This document shows, in pieces, positions 27,879 to 35,733 of a DNA stretch of 53,482 nt. The stretch is from a virus: positions 1-53,482 of the IMG/VR virus record IMGVR_UViG_3300030117_002594; one strand, given 5' to 3'. The notes under the pieces were generated by a model. That model worked only from the letters and a program-made list of their open reading frames with translations, had not been told where the DNA came from and ran no database searches. The stretch's first letter is position 1. Each line of letters begins with the position of its first letter. A program made the position numbers and the translations under genes.

Positions 27879-28592
27879 CTAAGACATTGCGACTAGTTCT
27901 TTGTGCAACTTAATGTGACTACTCATCATACGAGTAGGAGAACAAGTTTTAAGAGCCTCAGTACCTGCATTATACAGAGACCATAAGCTCTTACCTTTAA
28001 AGTCATCATGAGATGGATTTTTCCATTCTTTTCTCATAATACTTATCTGAGGTGTGTTGATAATACCTTTTCCAAATAACACGCCCATAGTAGACCAAGC
28101 GTCTTGGTTAGATATATCAACTGTTTTCATCGATTCTTTGTCTTCTTGTAATGTAGCAAATTTATCTTCACTATTATACAATACATTAAATATCAATGAG
28201 TTAAGTTCATCAAGTATATTACCTGTATGTTTTCTCATCATAGTAACTTCACCAGTCATCATTAGATTTTCACATACAAATACTTTAGCACCTACACATA
28301 CACCAATAGACATAGATTTGTCGTAACTATTTCTAAAACCAATAGACATACCTATCTCATCTTCTGGATTTTTATATGTAAAAGTACCGAACATATGCTG
28401 TCCTTTTCTAGCAATACCAAATTTCTTAGAATGTAATTCTTTATCAATTACACGCTCTCCTATAGAGCCTACATTCATTGCTAAATCATAGTGACTAACA
28501 GGTACATATGTTTTAGTTGGGTTTGGCATATCTATATCTTTTAAATCATTCATTCTTACTGCATTTGAAGTTATTAAAGTAGCTCCATTCAT
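27879..28592 (-). CDS. DUF932-like phage protein (237 aa)
   Basis: The core region around residues 75-125 (FRNSYDKSMSIGVCVG, KVFVCENLMM, RKHTGN) matches the pattern of DUF932 phage/plasmid proteins. These are widespread in phage replication regions; their biochemical role is not established. The protein is shorter than many family members (often 300 aa or more), with the conserved middle kept. The ribosome binding site AAGGGGG precedes the ATG, and the start overlaps the upstream Gp157-like stop (TAATG), so the two are co-translated in the replication operon. Confidence 0.65.
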   Translation of the reverse strand: MNGATLITSNAVRMNDLKDIDMPNPTKTYVPVSHYDLAMNVGSIGERVIDKELHSKKFGIARKGQHMFGTFTYKNPEDEIGMSIGFRNSYDKSMSIGVCVGAKVFVCENLMMTGEVTMMRKHTGNILDELNSLIFNVLYNSEDKFATLQEDKESMKTVDISNQDAWSTMGVLFGKGIINTPQISIMRKEWKNPSHDDFKGKSLWSLYNAGTEALKTCSPTRMMSSHIKLHKELVAMS

Positions 28593-29083
28593 TATTTAAT
28601 CCCCCTTACGTATGGTTTTCTTTTAAGTTTAACACCTGACACTTCTTTACCAGCTTTTAAATCAGCAAGTATTTTCTTTTTATCAAGTACTATTGTTAGT
28701 TTTTCCTTATAATATTCTACAGGTATAAGTTTCTCATCTATAATATCTACAGAGCCACTTGACTCAGATACTTTTATAGGATTCAATGCACTGTGTTTAG
28801 GCAATTCTCCAGTATTAGAATACATATCTATAGTATATTGTTTAAGGTTTTCTTGTTGACGTTTGAGAAAATTAATATAACGTTTTGCTTTCTCCATTTG
28901 TTTACCAAAGAGTTGTATTTCTGATTCTATATCTTGATAGAAAAAGTAGATACCATCCTCTTTTTTACTTCTTTCTGCAACAAGTTCATCAATTTTAACC
29001 TGTAAGTCATCATCATTAAAGATTTCATACTCATTAGTTGCTAAAACTAAGTCTCTTGTTATATCACTGAGCTTCCTAGCCAT
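28592..29083 (-). CDS. Siphovirus Gp157-like protein (163 aa)
   Basis: An N-terminal helical coiled coil (residues ~35-95) is followed by a small C-terminal beta domain with SSGSVDIIDEKLIPVEYY and DKKKILADLKAGKEVSGVKL. This matches the C-terminal signature of Gp157-type phage proteins (...VEVxDExLIPxEY... KKAIKxxLKxGxEVPGxxL). These proteins are usually found beside SSB and recombination genes, as here. Function uncertain; a role in resistance or recombination has been suggested for homologues. ATG after AAAGGAG. Confidence 0.7.
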   Translation of the reverse strand: MARKLSDITRDLVLATNEYEIFNDDDLQVKIDELVAERSKKEDGIYFFYQDIESEIQLFGKQMEKAKRYINFLKRQQENLKQYTIDMYSNTGELPKHSALNPIKVSESSGSVDIIDEKLIPVEYYKEKLTIVLDKKKILADLKAGKEVSGVKLKRKPYVRGIK

Positions 29084-29097
29084 TTTGTTCTCCTTTA

Positions 29098-30870
29098 TTA
29101 TGGTAGTATTATGTTTTGTTCTTTTGTTGGTATTAGTTTACACCCTTTAGGATATAAATTCAAATACAACGATTCTTTCTCACGATTGGCTGTAGTTTCT
29201 ATTTTAATTTTAGAAATCAAACCATCTTGTGATTTAGTTGGTGATACAGATATAATCTTGTTAGCATTGTAAGCAACTCTAAAAGAGCCTCTGCTAGATG
29301 ATATATCCATACCTTCTCTCATTGCTGTCTTGCTAATCTCACTAACAGCAAAAACAATTACGTTCTGTTGTATAGCAAGTTCCATTAAAGACTGAGAAAC
29401 TTCCTCTAACTTGATGTTATTATCACTTTGGTTAGACGAGAATAGACCCATATGGTCAACAATAACAACTTCTGGTTTAACAGGACACATTTGTATTTTC
29501 TTTGCTAATTCTTTAGAATTGCAAGGATTGTAATCAACAGTCAACCAATCAAATTGTTTGCTAATACCGTTTAGTTCTCCTCTTTTATGCATTTCTCTAA
29601 TCTCTTCATCTTCTTTCTCTAAATGAATTGACAAGAATCTAGACCATATCTGTCTTGGTGACATCTCTAATTCAAGAAAGTATGTTGGTTTAGCAAGTTC
29701 ATACATCCAGTTTTGTAATAACATAGTTTTCATAGACTTTGGTGGTGCTTGTATAATAACAACCTCACCAGGATATATAGGAAAATCTTTACCGTAAGGT
29801 CTACCAAGATTTACACCTGCATCGTCCATTTCATAAAATGTAAATAACTCTTTTTCCATAGCAGCAGCAGACATAGTGCCTACAGACTTCTTAGATTTAT
29901 ATAGTTTACATGTACTTTTACAAAAGTTATCCATTACTTGGTCTTTACAACCATATCTATTGCCTTTACCTCCATGTGCTTGATAAGCAGAGTTTATAAT
30001 ACCATCTAATTCCTTTTCTGTAAAAGGTTTTTCTGGTATATCAACTTTCTTACGCCATGATTCCATCATTACTCTTACAGTATCTTCTGGATATAACCAT
30101 CTAAGCCAAGCAGATAAACGTAATGCTACAGCATGCCTGTTACCAAATCCTGTACCTTTAAGCATTTCTGATATACAAGGATAGTTAGTAGGGTCTGGCT
30201 CTCTGCCATAATCTTTAGTAATCAAATTGTCGTAACTCTTTATTTTACGAGACTTTACATCAAATGGTGGATTCATAGTTTCATAGCCTTCAAGTTGGTC
30301 ATCAAACTTTTGTGATGTTTTAGCATACTCTAAAATATCTTCTATAGCACTATGTAGTAAGTTCATCGAAATTTGTACTTTCCACAAACCAGACTTGTTA
30401 TTTCTTGTATTAAGTGACCTTATAATACGTGTCTTATCTGTTACAGAAGGGTCTGCAATTTCAAATATACCTTTTTCTGTTAGCTCATCTTTAACTTTTA
30501 GATGCAAATCTTTACAAGGCTCCCATATAAAGTTCTTACTAGATATACCTACATGAAAACCAGTGCCACTAAAGTACACATTACATCTGTATACACCCAT
30601 ATCATCAAGCATTTTTACAAGCGCCATTGTTTTTTGTCTTGCTTTTTCAGGATTATTACCATCTATATCAAGTAAAAACTCATCAGGCATGTATATATTA
30701 CCATCATAACCTGATAGACTACTCTTCTTTTTAACATACTCAACAACATTCTTGTCATACTCCCATAAACTATGGAAAGTATCTTTCGCAATGTTTTCCC
30801 ATTTACCTATATCAGCACTATCCATAAAATGGTGTCTATTTGATAAACCGAAAGCAAATTCTCTTATCAT
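29098..30870 (-). CDS. Primase-helicase fusion: AEP primase, four-Cys domain, DnaB/RecA-like ATPase (590 aa)
   Basis: Residues ~55-170 carry archaeo-eukaryotic primase (PrimPol-type) motifs: LLDIDG (D68, D70), YFSGTGFH (101-106) and TRIIRSLNTRN. Residues 232-321 hold four cysteines (PCI, YGC, NFC, STC) spaced like the Fe-S/zinc modules that follow such primases. Residues ~365-590 form a RecA/DnaB-type motor with a variant Walker A, QAPPKSMKT (374-382), and Walker B VVIVDH. It should prime and unwind phage DNA. No DNA polymerase gene is visible, so it probably loads the host polymerase. The Walker A lacks the usual Gly before Lys, but such PPKS.KT variants occur in RepA/DnaB-like phage helicases. 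ATG after AAGGAG. Confidence 0.8.
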   Translation of the reverse strand: MIREFAFGLSNRHHFMDSADIGKWENIAKDTFHSLWEYDKNVVEYVKKKSSLSGYDGNIYMPDEFLLDIDGNNPEKARQKTMALVKMLDDMGVYRCNVYFSGTGFHVGISSKNFIWEPCKDLHLKVKDELTEKGIFEIADPSVTDKTRIIRSLNTRNNKSGLWKVQISMNLLHSAIEDILEYAKTSQKFDDQLEGYETMNPPFDVKSRKIKSYDNLITKDYGREPDPTNYPCISEMLKGTGFGNRHAVALRLSAWLRWLYPEDTVRVMMESWRKKVDIPEKPFTEKELDGIINSAYQAHGGKGNRYGCKDQVMDNFCKSTCKLYKSKKSVGTMSAAAMEKELFTFYEMDDAGVNLGRPYGKDFPIYPGEVVIIQAPPKSMKTMLLQNWMYELAKPTYFLELEMSPRQIWSRFLSIHLEKEDEEIREMHKRGELNGISKQFDWLTVDYNPCNSKELAKKIQMCPVKPEVVIVDHMGLFSSNQSDNNIKLEEVSQSLMELAIQQNVIVFAVSEISKTAMREGMDISSSRGSFRVAYNANKIISVSPTKSQDGLISKIKIETTANREKESLYLNLYPKGCKLIPTKEQNIILP

Positions 30871-30886
30871 ATTGTTCTCCTTATAA

Positions 30887-31747
30887 TTAAAATATATATC
30901 GTACGTTCTGCCAAGGTAACGTCTTTTTATGTAACTTTAAAAACTTTTTAATATAACCCTTCTTCAAGTGTCTATCGTATCTTACGTTCTCACCACCATA
31001 TTCAGATAATTTATTTTCCTGTATGCCTGGTTGCCATAAATATTCTTCACCTTGTATTTCATTTTCTACATTATGAGCATGTAGTACTTTATTGTGTATT
31101 AAAAATATACACTCTGCTTTTACATTTTGCTTTATTTCATTGTCAACTAGTTTATCTATCATTTCAAATAACATTTCATAAGATTGTTTAAAGCCCTTGA
31201 ACATAACTATTGGTGAGTAATTTATATGCACATCATAACCTGCATCATAATACTCATTGATTGCTCTTACTCTATCTATTATCTTTGGTGTACCAGGTTC
31301 TAATAAATCAGATAAGAACTGTGGCATTAAACTAAATCTAATTCTAATTTTTCTTTTAGGATTGTATTTCAATAATTTTTTACCTACATATTTAGTTGCA
31401 GCAGTACCCATAGCCTTTGGCTCGTTTACAAAATAATCAAATAATTTTTCCCATTCATGATATTTTGCATGTAATACATAATCTTCGTTACAACTAAAAT
31501 CATATGTATAATATTTATTATGTGTTTGATTAGGTTTCTTAGGCCAATCTAGTAACCATAAATGACTTGCAATACTATCAATTATCATGTTTGTATTTTT
31601 AGCAACTGTTAAACCTGTTGGTACATTTCTTCTCATATAACAATAAGTACATTTGTATTCACAACCATGTCCAAAACTAGGTGTTATAAAGTCACTGCTT
31701 CTACCAGAATCTCTTATAATAAATGTTTTTCTGTTTAAATATCTCAT
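30887..31747 (-). CDS. Spore photoproduct lyase-like radical SAM enzyme (286 aa)
   Basis: GCEYKCTYCY supplies the CX3CX2C radical-SAM cluster (C29, C33, C36). FSCNEDYV (C86) lies where SPL enzymes have their hydrogen-donor Cys (FEASCTSDIV in B. subtilis SplB, from memory). RIRFSLMPQF, LEPGTP and the YSPIVMFKGF segment parallel SplB further along, as does the C-terminal tyrosine-containing end. SPL splits thymine spore-photoproducts in DNA using SAM; a phage copy could repair UV lesions or act on another nucleic-acid radical substrate. The protein is shorter than SplB (~340 aa), lacking the N-terminal extension. ATG follows AGGGAGGG; it lies between SSB and primase. Confidence 0.85.
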   Translation of the reverse strand: MRYLNRKTFIIRDSGRSSDFITPSFGHGCEYKCTYCYMRRNVPTGLTVAKNTNMIIDSIASHLWLLDWPKKPNQTHNKYYTYDFSCNEDYVLHAKYHEWEKLFDYFVNEPKAMGTAATKYVGKKLLKYNPKRKIRIRFSLMPQFLSDLLEPGTPKIIDRVRAINEYYDAGYDVHINYSPIVMFKGFKQSYEMLFEMIDKLVDNEIKQNVKAECIFLIHNKVLHAHNVENEIQGEEYLWQPGIQENKLSEYGGENVRYDRHLKKGYIKKFLKLHKKTLPWQNVRYIF

Positions 31748-31847
31748 TTTCCCTCCCTAACAAAGAGAGCCTCATTACAAGGCTCCCTCTATTTGGTTTT
31801 TTTAGTGAGTTCTAGAGGAACTCTCCTTTGGTTAACTTGTCAGTTAA
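31748..31847 (-). promoter_or_regulatory. Three-hairpin leader between SSB and radical SAM genes
   Basis: The 100-base gap holds GAGCCT/AGGCTC (31767-31785), GAGTTC/GAACTC (31807-31823) and, next to the SSB stop, a TTAACT/AGTTAA stem with a 4-base loop. The T7 run at 31797-31803 is a T-run only on the plus strand, which has no gene here. On the minus strand the hairpins therefore look like processing or attenuation structures rather than a simple terminator. Confidence 0.45.
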
Positions 31848-32375
31848 TTAGAATGGCATGTCGCCTTCTGTTTTATCAGCAACAGAACTACCAATATTAG
31901 GTTCTACCCATTCTTTAAAGTATTGCTCTGCTCTACCTTTCCAGTATTCTACATCATTTTCTGTAAATGTATCAAGAGCATTCTGTCCAACAACAGGTGC
32001 GATTCTTTGTAAAACTCTATAATATCCATCTGAGTTTTTATATAGATAAATATTAAATGTTTTGCCTGCTAATTGTTCTGCAGAATCGTCTATTTTTACT
32101 ACTACCTCATTATCATTTGCACTATCAGCAACTTCTTGTATACCAGCTTGAGCAAATCTAAATAAATTAGCAATAGCAAACTCTTCACCTGCTTTAGATG
32201 TTTTTGCATACATTCTCATGTTAAAACTATCAGGATAATCCTTAAATTTAACATCAATATATTTAGAGCCATTATCTAAACTACCATATTTAGCGCTAGT
32301 TACAGTTACTTCACTCCAGCCTGGTTTAAAGTTACCAGAGCCACTACCTTTTTTTATTGTCATAGTAATCGGCAT
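31848..32375 (-). CDS. Single-stranded DNA-binding protein-like (175 aa)
   Basis: A beta-rich OB-like body (TMTIKKGSG..., KYIDVKFKDYPDSFNMRMY) with an acidic tail ending EGDMPF, which mirrors the DDxPF tip by which bacterial SSBs recruit partners. It overlaps the Sak4-like ATPase by one base (TAATG) and precedes the primase genes, the usual place for a phage SSB. It probably coats single-stranded DNA during replication and annealing. The body does not match E. coli SSB closely and could be a DUF669-type phage SSB. Confidence 0.7.
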   Translation of the reverse strand: MPITMTIKKGSGSGNFKPGWSEVTVTSAKYGSLDNGSKYIDVKFKDYPDSFNMRMYAKTSKAGEEFAIANLFRFAQAGIQEVADSANDNEVVVKIDDSAEQLAGKTFNIYLYKNSDGYYRVLQRIAPVVGQNALDTFTENDVEYWKGRAEQYFKEWVEPNIGSSVADKTEGDMPF

Positions 32376-33127
32376 TATTTACTTCCTTCCTTGTTTATCG
32401 TTTTTAGACTTAATGTTTTACCGCTACCAGGGTCACCTATACATAATACTTTAGCATTACCCCAGCCTTTTTCTTTAACTACATTAAAAATCTTACTGTA
32501 GTCTTGTAACATCTCAGTTTGTAGAGCCTGACTCCTGTCTTTTGCATGACAATATCTTTCATCTCTACCTGTAACCCAGATGTAGTTTCTTTTACCTGTT
32601 TTGTCTTTATCTACTTTTGTGTATAGTACAAAGTCAAACCATTTACCTACATCTTCTTTTGTAGAACCTTCTACTGCAGGATACAATCTTTGTATACCTA
32701 GTTCATCATCTTTCATAGGTTTAGTATGGACATTTACTATAACACTACAAGGTAATTGATTTACTACATTCATCAAGATGTCAAGTTGATTTTTTATCTG
32801 ACCCCATTGTTGAATAGTTAGTTTATCTTTTGTACCTTGCAATTCACGTTGATATTTTTTTACAAGTTCAGTACCTGTATCAAGTACGATACAATCTAAA
32901 TCTACACCTTGTTTTCTAACCCATTTTGTAGATTCTTGTGGAACAGTTACTGCTCCTACTTTTACTTCTTCTTGTACTACTTTTCTTTCAAACAATTTAC
33001 CTAGCAATGATTTAAAATCACTGTATTTGTCAAACTGTAGCATTGGATAACCGAAGGCATTTTTAATGTCTTCACCACTACCAAGTGACTTGTAACCTTG
33101 TTCAAAATCAATATACAACACTTTCAT
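32375..33127 (-). CDS. Circularly permuted Sak4/RecA-like ATPase (250 aa)
   Basis: The protein begins MKVLYIDFEQGYKSLG, which in normal Sak4-type ATPases follows the P-loop helix. Walker B is DCIVLDTGTEL (D83). NVHTKP and the FDFVLYTKV...WVTGRDERY strands continue the Sak4 order. The Walker A, GDPGSGKT (231-238), sits at the extreme C-terminus within YSKIFNVVKEKG...AKVLCIG, which resembles a normal Sak4 N-terminus. An in-frame TAA six codons upstream (33143-33145) rules out a missing N-terminal P-loop. ATG chosen at 33127 (AAGGAG, 5-base spacing) rather than the GTG at 33133. It should act in single-strand annealing/recombination with the coupled SSB. Confidence 0.75.
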   Translation of the reverse strand: MKVLYIDFEQGYKSLGSGEDIKNAFGYPMLQFDKYSDFKSLLGKLFERKVVQEEVKVGAVTVPQESTKWVRKQGVDLDCIVLDTGTELVKKYQRELQGTKDKLTIQQWGQIKNQLDILMNVVNQLPCSVIVNVHTKPMKDDELGIQRLYPAVEGSTKEDVGKWFDFVLYTKVDKDKTGKRNYIWVTGRDERYCHAKDRSQALQTEMLQDYSKIFNVVKEKGWGNAKVLCIGDPGSGKTLSLKTINKEGSK

Positions 33128-33173
33128 TGGCACTCCTTTTTGTTATTTAATCGATTAAAGTCGGACTAATAAT

Positions 33174-33413
33174 TTAGTCATTTTCTTTTTTATTTCCTAA
33201 TGATTTTAGTCTTAATTGCATAATATTTGTTAACTGTTTACAATCATAAACTTCTAACTGTGCATCTGCAATTTTGTCTTTTAACTCTTGAGGAATTTCT
33301 ACCATTCCAGGGTGTCCTTCAAGAAAAGATTTAACCCAGATAAGAGTTTCATCTAGTTTTTGGAATGCTTTATTGCATCTCTCAAGCAACATTATTACTT
33401 TAGCATCTTCCAT
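33174..33413 (-). CDS. Small helical protein (79 aa)
   Basis: Begins MEDAKVIMLLERCNKAFQKL after an AGGAGAG ribosome binding site. Predicted all-helical with two Cys and no motif. It lies between the 178-aa gene (one base gap) and the Sak4-like ATPase, so it probably belongs to the recombination operon. No family recognised. Confidence 0.65.
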   Translation of the reverse strand: MEDAKVIMLLERCNKAFQKLDETLIWVKSFLEGHPGMVEIPQELKDKIADAQLEVYDCKQLTNIMQLRLKSLGNKKEND

Positions 33414-33414
33414 G

Positions 33415-33951
33415 TTACTCTCCTAACTTAGGCACATCAGTACCTTTTAGACTTACATTTACTTTTTCCATAACATCAGCAAACTCTTCAACACCATGTA
33501 ATATATCAATAGCTTTGTCACGTTTCTTTTCAAGAGCCTGTATATCTTTTGTCATAGTGCAGCCATTATTATTCTTTCTAGCTGTCTCATTACAAGCCCA
33601 TCTAAATGCTTTATCTATCTCTTTCATATCTGTATTATTCCATATAGTCGGAACATTTTGTTTTTCTCTCCAATCAGCATTAGGGTCAATTATTGTATTT
33701 TTAACTTCATTATAAACAGCTTCTATTTTTTGATATAAAGCACTAGTTTTTTTTCTATACATGTCAAAATCTTTTAAAGTTTTATCTAATTTTAAAGACT
33801 TTAAATATTTATTGTAGTGTTTTTCAGACACATCATATACCTCAGCTGCATTAGCCTGACGTAATGTTAATATCTGTTGATTAATTGTAGACGTAATTCT
33901 ATCCACAAAGTATTTACGTTGTTGTACTGACATTTTAGATTTCTTTAACAT
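33415..33951 (-). CDS. Helical hypothetical protein (178 aa)
   Basis: ATG at 33951 after CAGGAG; alternative starts inside (MSVQQRKYF) lack as good a site. Lys-rich and mostly alpha-helical with a coiled-coil section (residues ~60-90) and a WREKQNVPTIWNN loop. Similar helical proteins often precede Sak4/SSB genes in phages, but no family is recognised. It overlaps the 49-aa gene upstream by 17 bases. Confidence 0.65.
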   Translation of the reverse strand: MLKKSKMSVQQRKYFVDRITSTINQQILTLRQANAAEVYDVSEKHYNKYLKSLKLDKTLKDFDMYRKKTSALYQKIEAVYNEVKNTIIDPNADWREKQNVPTIWNNTDMKEIDKAFRWACNETARKNNNGCTMTKDIQALEKKRDKAIDILHGVEEFADVMEKVNVSLKGTDVPKLGE

Positions 33952-34084
33952 CGTTTTCTCCTGTTTCGTTATTAGTTATTAAATTAAATTCATCACAATG
34001 TAATTGTGCTTCTTCTTTAGAAAAGAATTTGTATCCATCTGGTGTTATCCAGACTGTTCTAAGTTCTGTATGTATTTTAGCCAT
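33935..34084 (-). CDS. Small protein with WITPDGYKFFSKEEA motif (49 aa)
   Basis: GGGAGG upstream of ATG at 34084. The product (MAKIHTELRTVWITPDGYKF then FSKEEAQLHCDEF) has the beta-hairpin-plus-helix pattern (DGxxFxxKEEAxxH) common among tiny phage proteins. It overlaps both neighbours by a few bases. Function unknown. Confidence 0.6.
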   Translation of the reverse strand: MAKIHTELRTVWITPDGYKFFSKEEAQLHCDEFNLITNNETGENDVKEI

Positions 34085-34286
34085 CTATAAGCCTCCCATT
34101 AAACTTTTTTATTACATAATCAGTTAGTGGATGAGGTATTTCTGGCTCTACTATAGGTGTACCATGTTCTACCATTGCATTGTAAGACTCATATATCCAT
34201 ATACATTTCTCACAATCAGGACAATTATTTTCTTTACAGATTTTTAACTGCTCTTTAGCTTCTTCTGTTTGACAAAACCAACTCAT
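34077..34286 (-). CDS. Small Cys-rich protein (69 aa)
   Basis: Contains five Cys in MSWFCQ, KICKENNC and PDCEKC (CX4CX2CX2C cluster, residues ~17-28), a likely zinc-binding knuckle, followed by a short Pro-rich linker. It starts at an ATG overlapping the previous stop (TGATG). It could be a small host-interaction protein; no family recognised. Confidence 0.6.
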   Translation of the reverse strand: MSWFCQTEEAKEQLKICKENNCPDCEKCIWIYESYNAMVEHGTPIVEPEIPHPLTDYVIKKFNGRLIDG

Positions 34287-34462
34287 CAGCCTACCTGCAC
34301 AATCTTATTACAATTAGGACATTGCCAATGATGTTTAGTGCAAATATATTCTACACCATTATATTCATAGACATAACTATTACCATCATCGTAATATATA
34401 GCATCATCTGTATCACAGTTACCGCTACACCATATATGTTTTTCATAATCTTCATCTACCAT
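34286..34462 (-). CDS. Small acidic zinc-ribbon-like protein (58 aa)
   Basis: Short frame from ATG at 34462 (after GGGAGAAAT) to a TGA overlapping the next ATG. Cys residues at 12, 16, 41, 48 and 51 (WCSGNC, YICTKHH, QCPNC) suggest a zinc ribbon. Tyr/Asp-rich centre. The tight overlaps on both sides support it being a real gene; function unknown. Confidence 0.55.
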   Translation of the reverse strand: MVDEDYEKHIWCSGNCDTDDAIYYDDGNSYVYEYNGVEYICTKHHWQCPNCNKIVQVG

Positions 34463-34634
34463 TTAATTTCTCCCATCTTGCTATAACTATTTTATCATGT
34501 CTCCACATCTGAAGTATTTTATATTCAACCTCTGATATTCTATGTAATATATCGTGCTTATTATCATTTAATTCTCCGTCTTCAAATAAATCTTCATCAG
34601 GATATTGTATTAATATATGATTATCATTTTTCAT
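34452..34634 (-). CDS. Small acidic hypothetical protein (60 aa)
   Basis: Encodes MKNDNHILIQYPDEDLFEDG followed by a helical, Trp-containing C-terminus (KILQMWRHDKIVIARWEKL). It is joined by ATGA overlap to the 34-aa membrane peptide upstream and overlaps the next gene by 11 bases. No family recognised. Confidence 0.55.
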   Translation of the reverse strand: MKNDNHILIQYPDEDLFEDGELNDNKHDILHRISEVEYKILQMWRHDKIVIARWEKLNGR

Positions 34635-34735
34635 TTACACCACCAATCTATTAAATAATAAACTACTAAGTACCATATAAATATAGCACTTACAAACATG
34701 CTGCCATAAACTAAAACATTAGTCCAATTTACCAT
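34631..34735 (-). CDS. Single-span membrane peptide (34 aa)
   Basis: ATG at 34735 after GAGGT, ending at a TGA that overlaps the next start (ATGA). The whole product is one hydrophobic segment (LVYGSMFVSAIFIWYLVVYY) with a WWCK end. It is a candidate inner-membrane peptide such as a lysis regulator or superinfection factor; with only 34 residues the role is open. Confidence 0.5.
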   Translation of the reverse strand: MVNWTNVLVYGSMFVSAIFIWYLVVYYLIDWWCK

Positions 34736-34868
34736 TTATTACCTCTACTTTCGGAATTTGATAAGGCTCAAAAGATTTTAAAAACTCATACATTGTATCA
34801 TCATTATTTAAGTCTTTGTAATCTTTACCAAGCATATCTCTCATTTTTTTATAATCTGGTTTTCTCAT
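34719..34868 (-). CDS. Small basic-to-acidic protein (49 aa)
   Basis: ATG at 34868 after AGGAGATA; begins MRKPDYKKMRDMLGKDYKDL and ends EVINGKLD. Overlaps the membrane-peptide gene by 17 bases, whose ribosome binding site lies inside this coding sequence. No recognisable domain. Confidence 0.55.
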   Translation of the reverse strand: MRKPDYKKMRDMLGKDYKDLNNDDTMYEFLKSFEPYQIPKVEVINGKLD

Positions 34869-34876
34869 AGTATCTC

Positions 34877-35155
34877 CTATATTACTGGTAAAACTGTTGC
34901 TTTTTCTTTTACAGCGTTAGCAACATATAATGCTCCACCATCATTACCTTCATCATCAGACTGTGGAATAATCCAAGTGCCATCATCAAGCAATATGCAT
35001 AATGGTCTATTAAACCACATTGATTCTTTCATTTCTTTATCAGACATATATCTGCATTTAACTATTTTTCTACCTACAAGCCATTCCTCTGAGGTCTTTT
35101 GCCAATGGTTAACAGCTTGTTCTTCAGGGTTTTGTATACTTTTAACTTTGCTCAT
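34877..35155 (-). CDS. Conserved small phage protein, DDGTW/DDEGND type (92 aa)
   Basis: The middle and end (YMSDKEMKESMWFNRPLCIL then LDDGTWIIPQSDDEGNDGGA) match a conserved small phage protein type seen in marine phage replication regions, a compact all-beta fold of unknown role. It overlaps the 124-aa gene by 14 bases. The recognition is from memory of the pattern, not a named family. Confidence 0.6.
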   Translation of the reverse strand: MSKVKSIQNPEEQAVNHWQKTSEEWLVGRKIVKCRYMSDKEMKESMWFNRPLCILLDDGTWIIPQSDDEGNDGGALYVANAVKEKATVLPVI

Positions 35156-35516
35156 TTATATCTCCTAAACTTAATGTTGCTGGACCATCGTGGTCTGTCC
35201 AACTACTCCATTTATCTACTTTATCATAATCTACATCAAGCATTATAGTGACATCTTCACTTATTGCTATTCTCATTCTAAGTTCTACTTGATTATGTAT
35301 CATATCAAATACAACAGGGTATTTAGTATTTTTGTCGTGGTCTTTTAGAAAAGCAAACACTGTGCTTGAGTAAACACTTCTAGCTTTATCTGTATTTTCT
35401 GCATGAAGTATTGCTTTCTTAAGATTATCTTTAGTAAAGTATCTTACTACATTTCTTTCAGAAGCTGGTTTACCTGTTGGATTATAATTATTATTTTTAT
35501 TTCTGCTAGTGGCCAT
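35142..35516 (-). CDS. Hypothetical protein (124 aa)
   Basis: Start placed at the ATG at 35516 (MATSRNKNNNYNPTG), eight bases after a perfect AGGAGG; the longer frame from 35540 would start inside the neighbouring gene. A basic Asn-rich N-terminus is followed by an alpha/beta body (YFTKDNLKKAILHAENTDKA, ISEDVTIMLDVDYDKV). No family recognised. Confidence 0.6.
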   Translation of the reverse strand: MATSRNKNNNYNPTGKPASERNVVRYFTKDNLKKAILHAENTDKARSVYSSTVFAFLKDHDKNTKYPVVFDMIHNQVELRMRIAISEDVTIMLDVDYDKVDKWSSWTDHDGPATLSLGDINEQS

Positions 35517-35520
35517 ATCT

Positions 35521-35733
35521 TTAATCCTCCTGTGATTCAAAAGTTAATGTATTAGAAAACATGTTTGCTAATTCTGGTGTTTCCATAATAAAATCAAATA
35601 ACTCATCAAATGTATATTTAGTCTCCCAAAAACATACTGTTTTATTAGCATGGTCAACTTCTATAACCTTCTTATTTCTATATACGTTAGTCTGATTTTC
35701 TTCTTCTCTAACTTTTACTTTAATTTTACTCAT
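35521..35733 (-). CDS. Hypothetical protein (70 aa)
   Basis: MSKIKVKVREEENQTNVYRN start with AGGAGT upstream. Beta-rich first half, then an acidic helix (YTFDELFDFIMETPELANMF). It overlaps the 84-aa gene by 8 bases. No family recognised. Confidence 0.6.
   Translation of the reverse strand: MSKIKVKVREEENQTNVYRNKKVIEVDHANKTVCFWETKYTFDELFDFIMETPELANMFSNTLTFESQED

Noticed and set aside
30887-31747. Spore photoproduct lyase homologue taken as evidence of a spore-forming host
   Set aside because: SPL-like radical SAM proteins can occur outside spore formers, and the lipobox protein suggests a Gram-negative host; the gene alone does not identify the host.
31767-31803. Plus-strand rho-independent terminator (stem followed by T7)
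   Set aside because: No plus-strand gene lies within several kb upstream; the T-run is on the wrong strand for the minus operon and 11 bases from the stem.
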